Shown: positions 9,972 to 20,135 of the stretch, one piece after another | How the letters are laid out: every line of letters begins with the position of its first letter | Numbering within the stretch: position 1 is the stretch's first letter | Origin: Porphyra umbilicalis | Lineage: Eukaryota; Rhodophyta; Bangiophyceae; Bangiales; Bangiaceae | NCBI GenBank assembly: GCA_002049455.2 | Contig: KV918791.1 | Location: 1-64,000 of the forward strand | Reading direction: 5' to 3' | Length of the DNA stretch: 64,000 bases | Notes under the pieces: model-generated | Databases searched by the model: none | Told to the model about the DNA's origin: nothing | What the model saw: the letters and a program-made list of their open reading frames with translations, nothing else | Made by a program: the position numbers and the translations under genes

Positions 9972-12396
9972 GCAGGGTGACATCGCCTCCCAGTGGGGTG
10001 ACGTCAGAGGTGTGATTATAATCATTCCTGGGCTCGGGTAAAACGATCATGCGTCTGACAACACGCCGTCTGACAAGAAAATCTTGCAAGAATGGGCTTG
10101 CGTACGCCCACGAGCACTGCGCTGGAATCGGCTCGAGAAGAAACCCTTCTTGCGCGCATCTGCTCGACATGCTTGACAAAAACCCCTGTTTTCTGCGAGA
10201 GACAAAAAACCTCGTGGAGGGGGGGGGGAAATAATGGAGGCAAACTCCAGCCAGGGAACCTGGTGGAAGACCCGGAGCGCAGAATAAAACTTTTCATGCC
10301 ATCAGCTTTCTGGAAATATAGTTCTTGCGCGACATCTCTTCACTGTTCTTTTTGTACGTGTTTCTTTGTTGAAAAAAGGTCAGATGATAGGCACACCCCC
10401 AGTATGGCGACACAGGCTGCGGGCGGCGGCAGCTGCCGTGCGTCCCCGTCACCGCGTCGCGGCTCGTCTGCCAACAATTCAGGTGGAGCGCGGGTACGCG
10501 CCGCCGCTTCACCCCGTGCTGCGGGGGGGGGGGGGTCCCGGCGGCGTCCCTCTGCATCGCGGCACCCTGGGGTCGGGACATGTCCGCGGGCGATACTTGG
10601 GTGGAGCCTCTACCCGCAGGGCGCGCCCCCCCCAGTGCCGGGCTGGGGCTGTATGTACAGTACAGAGGGGGAGCAGCCGCCTGAGAGGCGGACGAGGGCA
10701 CGTCTCACCAGCCATGCCCGACCGCAAAGCTCTCCTTTCACCCTCACCGCCCCCGCCGACACGCCACCTCACTCGGCTTCATGCCTTTGTCACCCCCCGA
10801 CCGTTTCCAGACTTCGAGCGCTGGCCCCCAACCCCTGCCCGGCGTCATGTCCACAAAGCGTTCCCTGTTTGTACGTACGTCATCCCCACCACAGAGGGCA
10901 GCCGCACATGGAGGTGACCGTACTGGCGGTGGAGAGGGGGTCGTATGAATAGTGAAACACAGTCAGTTTCAGTCCCAGTCTCAGCCAACCAGGACAATAT
11001 TTGGTGACCAGTAATACAGACCAGCTATGGAGCTATATCTTCTGACGAGCTCGCCCGTGCCCCTGCCCTCCACCGTTCCATAAGGTGCCCGCGCGGGCGC
11101 GTCTTGGTGACGTGCGCACCGCGGATCTGCGGTGGTGCCGCCACCGCCACCGCCGCCGCCGCCGCTGGCGCGCCGCCACCCGTGCCGTTGCCGGCGCGCC
11201 CCGGCCGCCGACGCGCCGGCACGTGCGGGACCGACGCGCGGCCGCGGCGGATCGACAGCGCGCCGCCGCGCGCGCCGCCTTGCCAGCCACCCCTCTGGCG
11301 GCACCACAGGCGCCGCGCACGACGCACCGGGGACACATGAGGGGGCGCCGCGCCACATCGGCGGCGGGGAGCGGGGCGTGGGGCGATCTGACCGTGCGAC
11401 CTTCTGTGGGGGGGGGGTGGGGGGGGGGGGGGGGGGGGAAGGAGGAAGGGAGGCGCGGGGACTGTCCGCCGGCCCCACCGCACGCCGCGACTTGGTGCCT
11501 GCAGCGGGGTGCAAGGCCGCCGACCGCGACGGCGCCACCCTTTGGCGGTGCCGCGGCGGTTGGCGGGGGGGGGACTGCCGTGGCCGCCGTCCCCCGCACA
11601 CCGCCACATGCCGCCACATGCCGCCACCACCACCGCCACCACCACCGCTCCCATGATCGGCACCACCCCCGCGCCCACGGTCGTCGCCCGCCCCCAACAA
11701 CGTGCGGGGCGATCCCGCGGGCGGCGCGGCAGCCACGCGGGCGGCGGCCGGCGCGCGGCATGGCGCCGCGTCACCATGCGGCGACCCGCCGGCGGCTGCT
11801 TGCATGGGCACCGTCGTGTGAGGCGTGGGAGGAAGGGGGGAAGGGGGGGGGGGGGGGGGGGGGGGGTCCGGCCCAACCCGCCGCGCTGCCACCGACGGGG
11901 ATGGGGGCGCCACGCGACGCGGGCGGGCGGCGGCCACTTGACCCCGCCTCCCGCCGGGCGGCGGGCGGATCCACTCGGGACGGCGCGGCGGGGCACCGCC
12001 CATCCCCCCGCGGCTGCCGTTTCCCCCCCCCACCCCCCACCCGCCCGGGGCACGCGGTCGCGGCGGGGAGCACGTTGCCCCCGCCGGCGGGGGCGCGGCG
12101 CCGGCGGGGGCGGCCGCCCGTCGCACGCACGCGTCCGTGGGCGGGACGTACCGCGCGCCGCCGCCCGCCCGTCCTGTGGCGGCGCGACCGCGGGGGGGGG
12201 GGGGGGAGGCGGACGCTTGGCGACGCCGCGGCGTCGCCACAGCAATGCGGGGTGGGGGAGGGGTGTGGCGGCCGCCCCAGCGGCGGCGGCGGCGGCGGCG
12301 TGCGCGGCCAAGCCCGTCGCGGCGGCGGCAGCGGCAGCGGCTGTGCACGCGCCGGGCGTGCGGCGTGGCGGGTGGGGCCCCTCGGCACGCGCAGCG

Positions 12397-12438
<42 letters not shown>

Positions 12439-12707
12439 TCGGCATGCGGGGGACGCCCCACGGGGCGCCGCGGAGCGTGGCCGGCAGGCCGCCGCAACGC
12501 GCCCGGATGGGCGGCGGGCGGCTATATAGGTCGAGCCGGCGGCCGCCCCTCAGACTCCCACCCCCTCCTCACCCAGCACCCGCAACACGCACCGCCGCCG
12601 ACCACCGCCGCCGCCGCCTCCCCTTCCATCCCCCCCGCGCACGCCGGCGGGGCTCATCGCTCTCCCCCCCCCACGCCTCCCCCCGCCTCCCACCGACCAA
12701 GGGCGTC
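9972..12707. other. 2.7-kb spacer upstream of subtilase 1
   Basis: The first kilobase (9972-11050) is of ordinary composition, with AT-richer patches (gattataatcattcc near 10013, agaataaaacttttcatgcc near 10280). I see no gene in it. From 11090 to 12500 the sequence is extremely GC-rich with long G runs (for example 11401-11438 and 11836-11866). All six frames stay open by composition. The long frames there are Arg/Pro/Ala/Gly-rich with no domain, so I leave them out. The distal part should hold the subtilase promoter. Confidence 0.4.
12523..12529 (+). promoter_or_regulatory. TATA box of subtilase 1
   Basis: tatatag stands alone in very GC-rich DNA, about 180 bp upstream of the ATG at 12708. 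It is followed by a C-rich leader (cagactcccaccccctcctc) that would suit a 5' UTR. The call rests on position and rarity. Confidence 0.6.
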
Positions 12708-14096
12708 ATGGCGCGCCGTCCGACACGCATCGCGGCGGCCACCGTGGCCGTCGCCACCCTCACCGCCGGCGCTGCCCTCGCCGGCACCTCCCCGGCCGCC
12801 GCCGCCGACGTGACGATTGCCCAAGAGATCCTCAACGTGCACCTGCTGGCGCTAAAGTCTGGCTGCGACGGGGGCTGCTTGGAGGAAACGTCAGAGGGCT
12901 TGGCCATGCTCGGCTGCGCCGACGTGGCCGCCTTCCCGACGCTGGCCATGATGCGCGCGCGGTGTCCGCCCGCCGAGCAGGTCGGCGTGCAAGCGTCCCT
13001 CGCGGACCTCCCCAACGTCGTCGAGGTCATTGACGACTTTCTCGTCGAAACGTCCGTGCCGATCGAGGGCGTGTCGGACCTCGACGAGGCCGCCACGCGG
13101 CAGGTCATCACGGGGGGCATCCGGGGCTACTGGGGCCTCGACCGCATCGACCAGCCGTCGCTGCCGCTCGACGGCAGCTACACGTACGACTGCTTCCCGT
13201 CGGCCGGCGCCGGCGTCGACGTGTTTGTCCTCGACACGGGCTGCCGCGTGTCGCACGAGCAGTTTGGCGGGCGCGCCACCTCCGTCGGCGCCGCCGTGTC
13301 GCGGGGCCGCACCGCCACGGGTGCCGACGGGAATGGCCACGGCACCCACTGCGCGGGGACGGTCGGGGGCGTCGAGTCGGGGGTGGCCAAGGCCGCCACC
13401 CTCCGCTGCATCAAGGTGCTCAACGACCGCGGCTCGGGCTCCTTCTCCGACATCCTCGCGGGCATTGAGGCGGTCGCGGCGTTCAAAGTCGCCCGCCCGT
13501 CTCGGCGGGTCGTCATGTCGATGAGCCTCGGCGGCCGCGCGCGGCCGGGCTCGTCGGCCGAAGACACGGCCGTCGACCGCGCGGCGGCGCTCGGCGTCAT
13601 CCCCGTCGTGGCCGCCGGCAACTCGGCCATTGACGCGTGCGCGTTTACGCCCGCCCGCGCCGCGTCGGCCATCACCGTGGCCAATGGGGACATCAACGAC
13701 CGCGTCGCGCGGAGCTCCAACACGGGCCGCTGCGTCGACGTGATTGCGCCGGGCACCCAAATCCTGTCGGCGGACGCGCGGTCCGACGGGGGCCTCCGCT
13801 TCCTCTCGGGCACGTCCATGGCCGCGCCGCACGTGGCGGGCATCGTCGCGCTGCTGTTGGGGGAGCGCGCCGACGGGGCGGACCTCACGTCTGCCGACGT
13901 CAAGGCCCTCCTCGCGCGTGGCGCGCCGACCGTCGGGGGGTACCGCCTCGGCTACGTGGCCGGCGGCTGTGGGCGCCGTCGCACCCCGGCGCCAGAGGAG
14001 CCCGAGGCGCCAGAGCGCGACAACGACGAGGAGGAGCGGCGGGCGCCGGCGCCCAACGCGCCCCCGTCGTGGTTTTGCGATATTTTCGGGTGCTAG
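12708..14096 (+). CDS. Secreted proteinase-K-like subtilase 1
   Basis: 462 residues in one intronless frame. Residues 1-33 are a signal peptide (ATVAVATLTAGAALAG core). A propeptide with paired Cys runs to about 130. The S8 catalytic domain starts at about 134 (ITGGIRGYWGLDRIDQ). The triad is Asp176 in VFVLDTGC, His211 in GNGHGTHCAG and Ser370 in SGTSMAAPH, with oxyanion Asn305 in VVAAGN. The spacing is as in proteinase K. It should be an extracellular or vacuolar endopeptidase. After the domain comes an acidic/Pro linker (PEEPEAPERDNDEEER) and a terminal PSWFCDIFGC. The ATG at 12708 is chosen because it begins a clean signal peptide; the open frame extends much further upstream only because of GC content. 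Its paralogue at 27317-29195 has the same organisation plus an intron. The stop is followed by a convergent AAA+ gene. Confidence 0.95.
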   Translation: MARRPTRIAAATVAVATLTAGAALAGTSPAAAADVTIAQEILNVHLLALKSGCDGGCLEETSEGLAMLGCADVAAFPTLAMMRARCPPAEQVGVQASLADLPNVVEVIDDFLVETSVPIEGVSDLDEAATRQVITGGIRGYWGLDRIDQPSLPLDGSYTYDCFPSAGAGVDVFVLDTGCRVSHEQFGGRATSVGAAVSRGRTATGADGNGHGTHCAGTVGGVESGVAKAATLRCIKVLNDRGSGSFSDILAGIEAVAAFKVARPSRRVVMSMSLGGRARPGSSAEDTAVDRAAALGVIPVVAAGNSAIDACAFTPARAASAITVANGDINDRVARSSNTGRCVDVIAPGTQILSADARSDGGLRFLSGTSMAAPHVAGIVALLLGERADGADLTSADVKALLARGAPTVGGYRLGYVAGGCGRRRTPAPEEPEAPERDNDEEERRAPAPNAPPSWFCDIFGC

Positions 14097-14322
14097 CTAG
14101 GGCGTGCAGCGGGGTGCAGGAGGCCACTGTTCGCCCTGCCACGCGGCCATAGGACAGCGGGCTGGGGGGAGGAGGGGGACGCGCCATGCCCGGGAGTGAA
14201 GCGCACGCATTAAACCGACTTGTCGCCTTGTCCACGAACTCGTTGTTCAAAGGGGCCTGCTCAGCCGCCGCTCGCCTCCCCACCCAACCGTCTTGCTCGT
14301 CGTCGTCGTCGCAACGACGACG

Positions 14323-14342
14323 TGTGTTGACGCGTCAACACA
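14323..14342. repeat. 20-bp perfect palindrome in convergent 3' region
   Basis: tgtgttgacg is followed directly by its reverse complement. Immediately upstream is a cgtcgtcgtcg / acgacgacg inverted stretch (about 14297-14321). It spans the end of the AAA+ ATPase tail (stop at 14335) and the spacer to subtilase 1. Confidence 0.75.
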
Positions 14343-16043
14343 ATGACGCGTCACTGTCGCCTTCATCGTCGTCGTCGCTGTCGGCTGCCAGCACCGCCGC
14401 CGCCTCGTCCGCACCCCCCCCTCCCCCGTGGTGCGGCCTTCCCAGCCCTCCCCCCCCCCGCCCCGGCCCGCCGCCACCCATACACGGGTGGCCGCCACGC
14501 CGCACACCGCTCCGCGTCGGCGGGCGCGACCGACGGCACGGTCGTGGCGATCGCGTCGGCCACATCCGCCCGCGTTACGGTCAGCTCCGCCCCCCCCCCC
14601 GGCAGCGCGCCCGCCCCCGCCGCCCCCGCCGCCCCCGCCGCCACCGCCCCCGCCGCCGCCGCCGCCGCCGCCACCGCCCGCACCCGCCGGCCCGCCGCCA
14701 ACACTGCCCGCCGCCCGACGCCCGCACAGTCGGCCGGGCTCAAGCCCGCCCACGGGCGACCCCCCCCGCGAGGGCGTCCCCCCCCCCCCCCGTCGTCGGG
14801 ACCCCCCCCAGCCCCCGCACCGCCACACCCACCCGCGCGCGTCCGCCCCCCGCCAACCCCACGTGCACGTGCACGCCGAGGCGCCCCGGCCGCAGCAGCG
14901 CCGGCGCGACCGCCCACGGGCGGTTGGTCGCGGCGAGCACCCCCACGCCGCCCGCGTCGAGGCCCGCGCCGAGGGCGGCGCCGAGGCGTGGCAGCGCCGT
15001 CGACGGCGTCGACGGCCCCCCGGGGAAGAGCGCGTCGAGTTCGTCCAAAAAGAGCACCGCCGGCGGGGGGCGGCGGCGGAGGCGCGCAAAGGCGGCGGCG
15101 AGCGCCGCCTCGGCGTCGCCCGTGGCGGCGCGCGCGAGGCCCGCGGCGGAGAGCGCCGCAAAGGCCACGCCGGGGGCGCCGGCGAGGCACCGCGCGAGGG
15201 CGGTTTTCCCCGTCCCGGGGGGCCGTAGAGGAGCACCCCCGCGGGGGGGGGGGGGGAGCCCGGCAGGCCGCGGGGGGGGGAAGAGCGCCGCCAGCAGGGC
15301 GCCCTTGGTCCCCTCCACGCCGGCCACGGCCGCAAAGATGTCGGGGGGGGGGCCCCGCCGGGCGGGGGGGGGGCCCCCGCAGAGCGGCGGCAGCGGCGCG
15401 CCGCCCGCCCCCGCCGAGCGGCGTGCGCGCAGCGCGTCGACGACCTCGTCGGTCGGGTCGGCCGCGTCGGCGGCGGCAGTCGACGACGGCGCCGTCGCCG
15501 CCGCCGCCGCCACGGCGGCGGCCGCCTCGACGACATTGCCGGCGGGCAGCCCCGCCGCCGCCGCCGCGAGGCGCCCCCCCCCCCCCCCCCAACGTGCCGC
15601 CCCGTCACGCGGGTGACGGCGGCGGCGAGGGCGGGCGCGTCGCCCCCCCCCACTGGCGGCACGTCAACCGTAAAATCCGCGGCGGCCGCCGCCACCCCCG
15701 CGTCGAGGGCGCCCACCCCCCCCGTCACGACGAGCAGCACAACCACCCCCCGGCCGGGGCGCTCCCCCCCCCCCACCGCGCCGCCAGCGCCGCCGGCAGC
15801 ACCTCGTGGACGGCGACGGCGAGGGCGGCGGCGCCGTCCCCCACCCCACCCACGCGCCCCGGATCGGGGGGAAGAGCAGCTCCGCCGCGTCGAGCGCCCA
15901 CAGCGCCGGCGCCGCCGCGGCGGCGGCGCGCGCCCAGTGCGCGAGCGCCGCCACCATCGAGCCCCCCGCCGCCGCCGCGCGGGCAACAACGGCGGCGGGG
16001 GGGACGACGAGGGTGGCGACGGGGGTGGGGGTGGCCCCGCCGC

Positions 16044-16091
<48 letters not shown>

Positions 16092-16763
16092 GTCCGCCGA
16101 GCGCCGCCGCCGCCAGGCGCAGGGCGGCGGTTTTGCCGGCGCCCGCCGCGCCCGTGAGGGTGCCGACCACCGGCGGGCCGGGGGTGGCGACCGCCGCACC
16201 GACGGCGGCGGCGAGCGCCGACGCGGCACGGGCGGCGAGGGGGGTGGCGCCGCCGCCGACGGCGCCGGCACCGTGCCGCCGGCACCGTGCCGCGGCGGCG
16301 GCGGCGGCGGCGGGGGCAGCGGGTCCACCGGCAGGGGCGGCAGCAGCACCACGTCCGCGTCAAAGGTCGGTGGCGGCGGCGGGGCGGCGGCGGCGCGGGA
16401 GGGGGGGGATGCCCCCGCACCGCCGGCCATTGGCGGTGGCGCCGGCGGGTGCGGCGGCGGCAGGGCGCGCACGACGGCCACCTCCCCCGCCGGGCGGCCG
16501 AGCGCGCCGACGGCGAGCACGTCACCGACGGCGAGTGGGGCGGCCGGCGGCGTCGCACGCAGCTGCGCCGCAATGAGCGGGCCAGACAGCAGCCGCGCGG
16601 TGGCGGGGGGGGGGGGGGGGGGGCGCGCCCCCGCCGCCGCCCCGCCGCCGCTGCCGCCGCCGCTGCCTGTGCGGGGCGGCACGACGCGGACGACCAGCGC
16701 GGGGCGGCGGGAGGGGGAAGGGGGGGCGACGCCGCGACGGGGGGGGGGGGGGGGCGCCGCCAT
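14335..16763 (-). CDS. AAA+ ATPase with two AAA modules, PEX1/AFG2-like (frame breaks)
   Basis: The ATG at 16763 opens an N-domain (ALVVRVVPPR, LSGPLIAAQL, GDVLAVGALGRPAGEVAVV), as in Cdc48/PEX-type ATPases. AAA module 1 has Walker A GAAGAGKT (16129-16152) and a weak Walker B, PALWALDAAELL, lacking the DE pair. Then come VVVLLVVTGGVGALDAGV and FTVDVPPV. Module 2 has FAAVAGVEGTKGALLAAL, GVLLYGPPG, TGKTALARCLAG, Walker B AVLFLDELDALFP and sensor VLAATNRPW, then LLRPGRLGVHVHV. The end reads TVPSVAPADAERCAAW and a DSDDDDEGDSD acidic tail. The blocks fall in different frames, with switches at G/C runs. Walker A of module 2 is split inside a 6-base run at 15217-15222. A degenerate D1 with an intact D2 recalls PEX1/PEX6, but AFG2/Cdc48-type remains possible. 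It is a protein-remodelling ATPase if functional. Confidence 0.72.
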
Positions 16764-17927
16764 GGGAGTCGACGCAGCAGGGATGGGGGGGGGGGGGGGG
16801 GGGGCGCACCGGCGGCACTTGGCCCCGCGGTCGCCCGCGGCGGGCGCCCCAGCCGCGCCGCGGCGGCGGCGGCGGCGGCCGCGGCGGCGGCGGGCCCGCG
16901 GTGCCGCGGCGGGGCGGCGGCGTGGCGCCCGTGGCGCGCCGCCCGGATCACGCCGCCGTCGCGCCGCGGGCGCCGTCGGCCGGATCGATCACGGGGGCGG
17001 GCGGGGGTCGGCCCGCCGCCGTCCCGGCGCCGGTCGGCGGTGCCCCCCCCGCCGCCGCCGCGCCCGGCGGGCGGCCGCCCCGCCCGCCGCACGCCGGCAG
17101 CCTGCCGGCGGGGCGGGGCGGCTGGCCCGCCGATTTTCCGTCCCTCGTTGTTTTTCTTCCTGCCTTTTCGCACCCCCGCGGCACGCCCCGCGCCGCCCCC
17201 CGCCGTCGCGCCTGCCCGGCGGCGCGCCGCCCCCCGCCCCCGCCCGGCTGCCGCCCTCCCCCGCGCCTGCGCGGCCGCCGCCCTCCCCACGCCCCCCCCC
17301 CCCCCCCGCCGGCGCGGGCGGGGTGTCCCACCCTTTTTTTTCCACCGGCGGCCGCCGTCGTCGCCCCGTCGGCGGCCGCCGCCGTCCCCCCCCGTCCCGG
17401 CCGCCACGGCGCTGCGTGCCGCCCCCCGCCGCGCGCGCGCGCGCGCCCCGCCGCCCGCGTCGCAGACGGCGACGCGGCGCCGGCGGGGGGTGCGCGGCGC
17501 CCCCTCCCCCTCCCGCCCCGCCGGGATGGGGGGGAGGCGCCCGTGTGTCGCGCCGGGACGGCGACGCGGCGCGCGCGGCGCGGCGCGGCACCCCGCACGG
17601 GGGGGGGGCTGCTGCGGCCGCGCGTGCGTGCGCGGGGGGGGGGGACCGCCCCCCCGCCATGGGTCGTCGGGCAGCGGCGGGCAGACGCGCACGCGCGCGG
17701 CGCCGTGCGGGCGGCGGCGCGGCCGACGCCGATAAAGGGCGGCCGCCCCGCCGTCGGGTTTGGGGCCCCTCGTCGACCATCACCAGCAGCGGGGCGCGGG
17801 GTGCGGGAGCGTCGACGCGGGGGCACCCGACCGACGCGGCGGCTTTTTTTTGTGGTTGCCGCGGTCGCCGCTTTCCGCCCGTGTGACTGCCGGCGCGGCT
17901 GTTCCCGTGCCCCGTCGTCCCCCCGCC
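16764..17927. promoter_or_regulatory. Divergent 5' region AAA+ ATPase / Cys-rich secreted protein
   Basis: 1.16 kb between two divergent start codons, extremely GC-rich with multiple G runs of 9 or more near 16785-16805 and 17600-17645. No domain is recognisable in any frame. A lone gccgataaaggg at about 17725 is the only AT-rich candidate core element on the plus strand, about 200 bp before the ATG. Confidence 0.35.
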
Positions 17928-20135
17928 ATGGGGCCCCGCGCGTGCGCCCGCGGCGCCCGCCTCGGCCTTGTGGCCGCCGCGCTCGTCGGCGCGCTCGCCG
18001 CCTCGGCGGCCGCCGCCATTGACGGCACGTCCCGCACCCCCGCCGCCCCCCCGCCCCTTGCCGCGGGCGCCGCGTGCACGGCCGGCCCCGCCTGCGCGCC
18101 GTGCGCGCCGCCCACGCGCTGCGTCGGCGGCCGCTGCCGCGCGGTCCTCGGGCCCGGCGGCCGCTGCGCCGACGCGGCCAAGACCGTCTGCGCGGCGGGC
18201 ACGGTGTGCGTCGACCGGTACTGTGTGGCGCCGACGGCGGGTCCCCGCCGCCCCGGCGGCGGCGGTGGCGGCGGCGGCGGACGCAACGGCGGCGGACGCG
18301 GCGGCGGCGGCGGCGGACGCGGCGGCGGCGGGTCGGCGTCGGGCGGCGGCGGCGGACGGCGCCGCACGACGGTGGCGCTCGGCGGCAATTGTGGGGACGG
18401 GAGCAAGACGGTGTGCGCGGCGGGCACCACGTGCAAGGACCACGCGTGCCGCAAGGAGGTGCCCATTGGCGGCAACTGCGCGCACACGTGGAACACCTTT
18501 TGCGCGGCCGGCTTGACGTGCACGCAGCACGCGTGCCGCCGCGAGGTGGCGGCGGGCGGCACCTGCGCGCACACGGGGAACACCTTTTGCGCGGCCGGCT
18601 TGACGTGCAAGCAGCGCGCGTGCCGCCGCGAGGTGTCGGCGGGCGGCAGGTGCGCGGACAAGCGCAAGACCTTTTGCACGGCCGGCACCGCCTGCGCCCA
18701 CAATGTGTGCGTGGCAAAGGCGTCCAAGCGGCACGGCCGCGGCCCGTCGTCGGGCGGCCGCTCGTCGTCGGGCGGCCGCTCGTCGTCGGGCGGCCGCTCG
18801 TCGTCGGGCGGCCGCTCGTCGTCGGGCGGCCGCTCGTCGTCGGGCGGCCGCTCGTCGTCGGGCGGCCGCTCGTCGTCGGGCGGCCGCTCGTCGTCGGGCG
18901 GCCGCTCGTCGTCGGGCGGCCGCTCGTCGTCGGGCAGCCGCTCGTCGTCGGGCAGCCGCTCGTCGTCGGGCAGCCGCTCGTCGTCGGGCAGCCGCTCGTC
19001 GTCGGGCAGCCGCTCGTCGTCGGGCAGCCGCTCGTCGTCGAGCGGCCGCTCCCCCCCGGCCGTGGTGCGCGCGGGTGGCTCGTGCGGGGGCACGCGCAAG
19101 GCCGTCTGCGCGACGGGCCTGACGTGCCGCCGCCGCCGGTGCAAAAAGGCGGTTGACGCCGGCGGCCGCTGCGGCGACCGGCAGCAAACGTTTTGCGTCG
19201 CGGGCGCCACCTGCCACCGCGGCTCGTGCAAGCGCCAGGTGCGTGCCGGCGGCGACTGCGCCGACGGCCGGGCGACCTACTGCACGGGCGGCTGCCGGTG
19301 CAGCGGCGGCCGGTGCAAGCTGGCGGTGGGTGGCGCCCCGCGCCGCAAGCGCCCCTCGGCGCCCACGCCGACGCCCGCGGCGACGCCCGTCCCCGCGGGC
19401 GGCTCGTGCGCGCGCACCGGCTCCCGCTGCGCGGCGGGCACCAAGTGCCGCAACGGGCGGTGCAGGAAGGCGGTCGGCGCGGGGGGCAACTGTGCCAACA
19501 AGCAGCAGACGGTTTGCAAGGGGCGCTTGTCGTGCTCGGGGGGCCTCTGCAAGAAGGCGGTTGCCCCAGGTGGAAACTGCGCCAACAAGCAAAAGACGGT
19601 GTGCAAGTCGGGCACGACCTGCACCGCCAACCGGTGCAAGAAGACGGTCGGCGCCGGTGGTGGCTGCGCCGATAAGAAAAAGACGGTGTGCAAGGCGGGC
19701 ACGACCTGCACCGCCAACCGGTGCAAAAAGACGGTCGGCGCCGGCGCCAGCTGCGCCGACAAGCAAAAGACAATGTGCACGTCGGGCACGACCTGCACCG
19801 CCAACCGGTGCAAAAAGACGGTCGGCGCCGGCGGCGGGTGCGCCGACCAGCAAAAGACCGTGTGCAAGTCGGGCACGACCTGCACCGCGGGCCAATGCCG
19901 CGCGGCGGCGCGCAAACAGCCGCAGCCAAAGGAGCGCCCGGCCGTGATGACGGTCGGCGCCGGCCGGTCGTGTGCGGGCGCCCACGTGCGCTGCCAAGAC
20001 GGCCTCACGTGCAAGGCGGGGGTGTGCCTCAAGCCGATCACCCGCGTGGGCGGCAGCTGCTGCGAGGGCTCCCACGCCTACTGCGCCGCGCGCCTGCGCT
20101 GTGTCAAGGGCAAGTGCCAGCGCGCCGGTTACTAG
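17928..20135 (+). CDS. Secreted protein of 17 four-cysteine modules
   Basis: 735 residues. The ATG at 17928 begins a clear signal peptide (LGLVAAALVGALAASAAA). The mature part is built from modules of about 25 residues, mostly GG-x-C-A-D-K-x-K-T-V-C-x5-C-x4-C-K-K, spaced C-x7-C-x5-C-x4-C. I count 17, the first and last irregular. They form groups of 2, 4, 3, 6 and 2, separated by a Gly-rich linker (about 18240-18365), an SSSGGR tract, a Pro/Thr linker and a Lys/Gln linker. Modules 12-15 are nearly identical (TVCKSGTTCTANRCKKTVG), which suggests recent duplication. I do not recognise the module as a named family. It looks like a small disulfide-stabilised extracellular repeat, perhaps of a wall or matrix protein. 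No catalytic residues are visible. It is divergent from the AAA+ gene and convergent with another secreted Cys-rich protein. Confidence 0.82.
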   Translation: MGPRACARGARLGLVAAALVGALAASAAAAIDGTSRTPAAPPPLAAGAACTAGPACAPCAPPTRCVGGRCRAVLGPGGRCADAAKTVCAAGTVCVDRYCVAPTAGPRRPGGGGGGGGGRNGGGRGGGGGGRGGGGSASGGGGGRRRTTVALGGNCGDGSKTVCAAGTTCKDHACRKEVPIGGNCAHTWNTFCAAGLTCTQHACRREVAAGGTCAHTGNTFCAAGLTCKQRACRREVSAGGRCADKRKTFCTAGTACAHNVCVAKASKRHGRGPSSGGRSSSGGRSSSGGRSSSGGRSSSGGRSSSGGRSSSGGRSSSGGRSSSGGRSSSGGRSSSGSRSSSGSRSSSGSRSSSGSRSSSGSRSSSGSRSSSSGRSPPAVVRAGGSCGGTRKAVCATGLTCRRRRCKKAVDAGGRCGDRQQTFCVAGATCHRGSCKRQVRAGGDCADGRATYCTGGCRCSGGRCKLAVGGAPRRKRPSAPTPTPAATPVPAGGSCARTGSRCAAGTKCRNGRCRKAVGAGGNCANKQQTVCKGRLSCSGGLCKKAVAPGGNCANKQKTVCKSGTTCTANRCKKTVGAGGGCADKKKTVCKAGTTCTANRCKKTVGAGASCADKQKTMCTSGTTCTANRCKKTVGAGGGCADQQKTVCKSGTTCTAGQCRAAARKQPQPKERPAVMTVGAGRSCAGAHVRCQDGLTCKAGVCLKPITRVGGSCCEGSHAYCAARLRCVKGKCQRAGY
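18747..19049 (+). repeat. 18-bp minisatellite encoding SSSGGR
   Basis: A 303-bp in-frame tract of 17 units: one partial, then 16 full 18-bp units (tcgtcgtcgggcggccgc). It has two homogeneous blocks. The first ten units encode GGR, the next six encode GSR (one g-to-a change), and the last encodes SSSSGR. The near-identity at DNA level indicates recent slippage or unequal exchange. The antisense frame is also open (DDERLP repeats) but is a shadow. Confidence 0.95.

Noticed and set aside
10981..12497. Long minus-strand frames over 11-12.5 kb
   Set aside because: Low-complexity composition, no domain, overlapping equally long frames in other phases. Treated as GC shadow.
11085..12707. Upstream extension of the subtilase 1 frame to 11085
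   Set aside because: The open frame upstream is Arg/Pro/Ala-rich and due to GC content. A clean signal peptide begins at the ATG at 12708, and a TATA box lies at 12523.
17780..19231. Antisense DDERLP repeat protein
   Set aside because: Simply the reverse complement of the SSSGGR tract.
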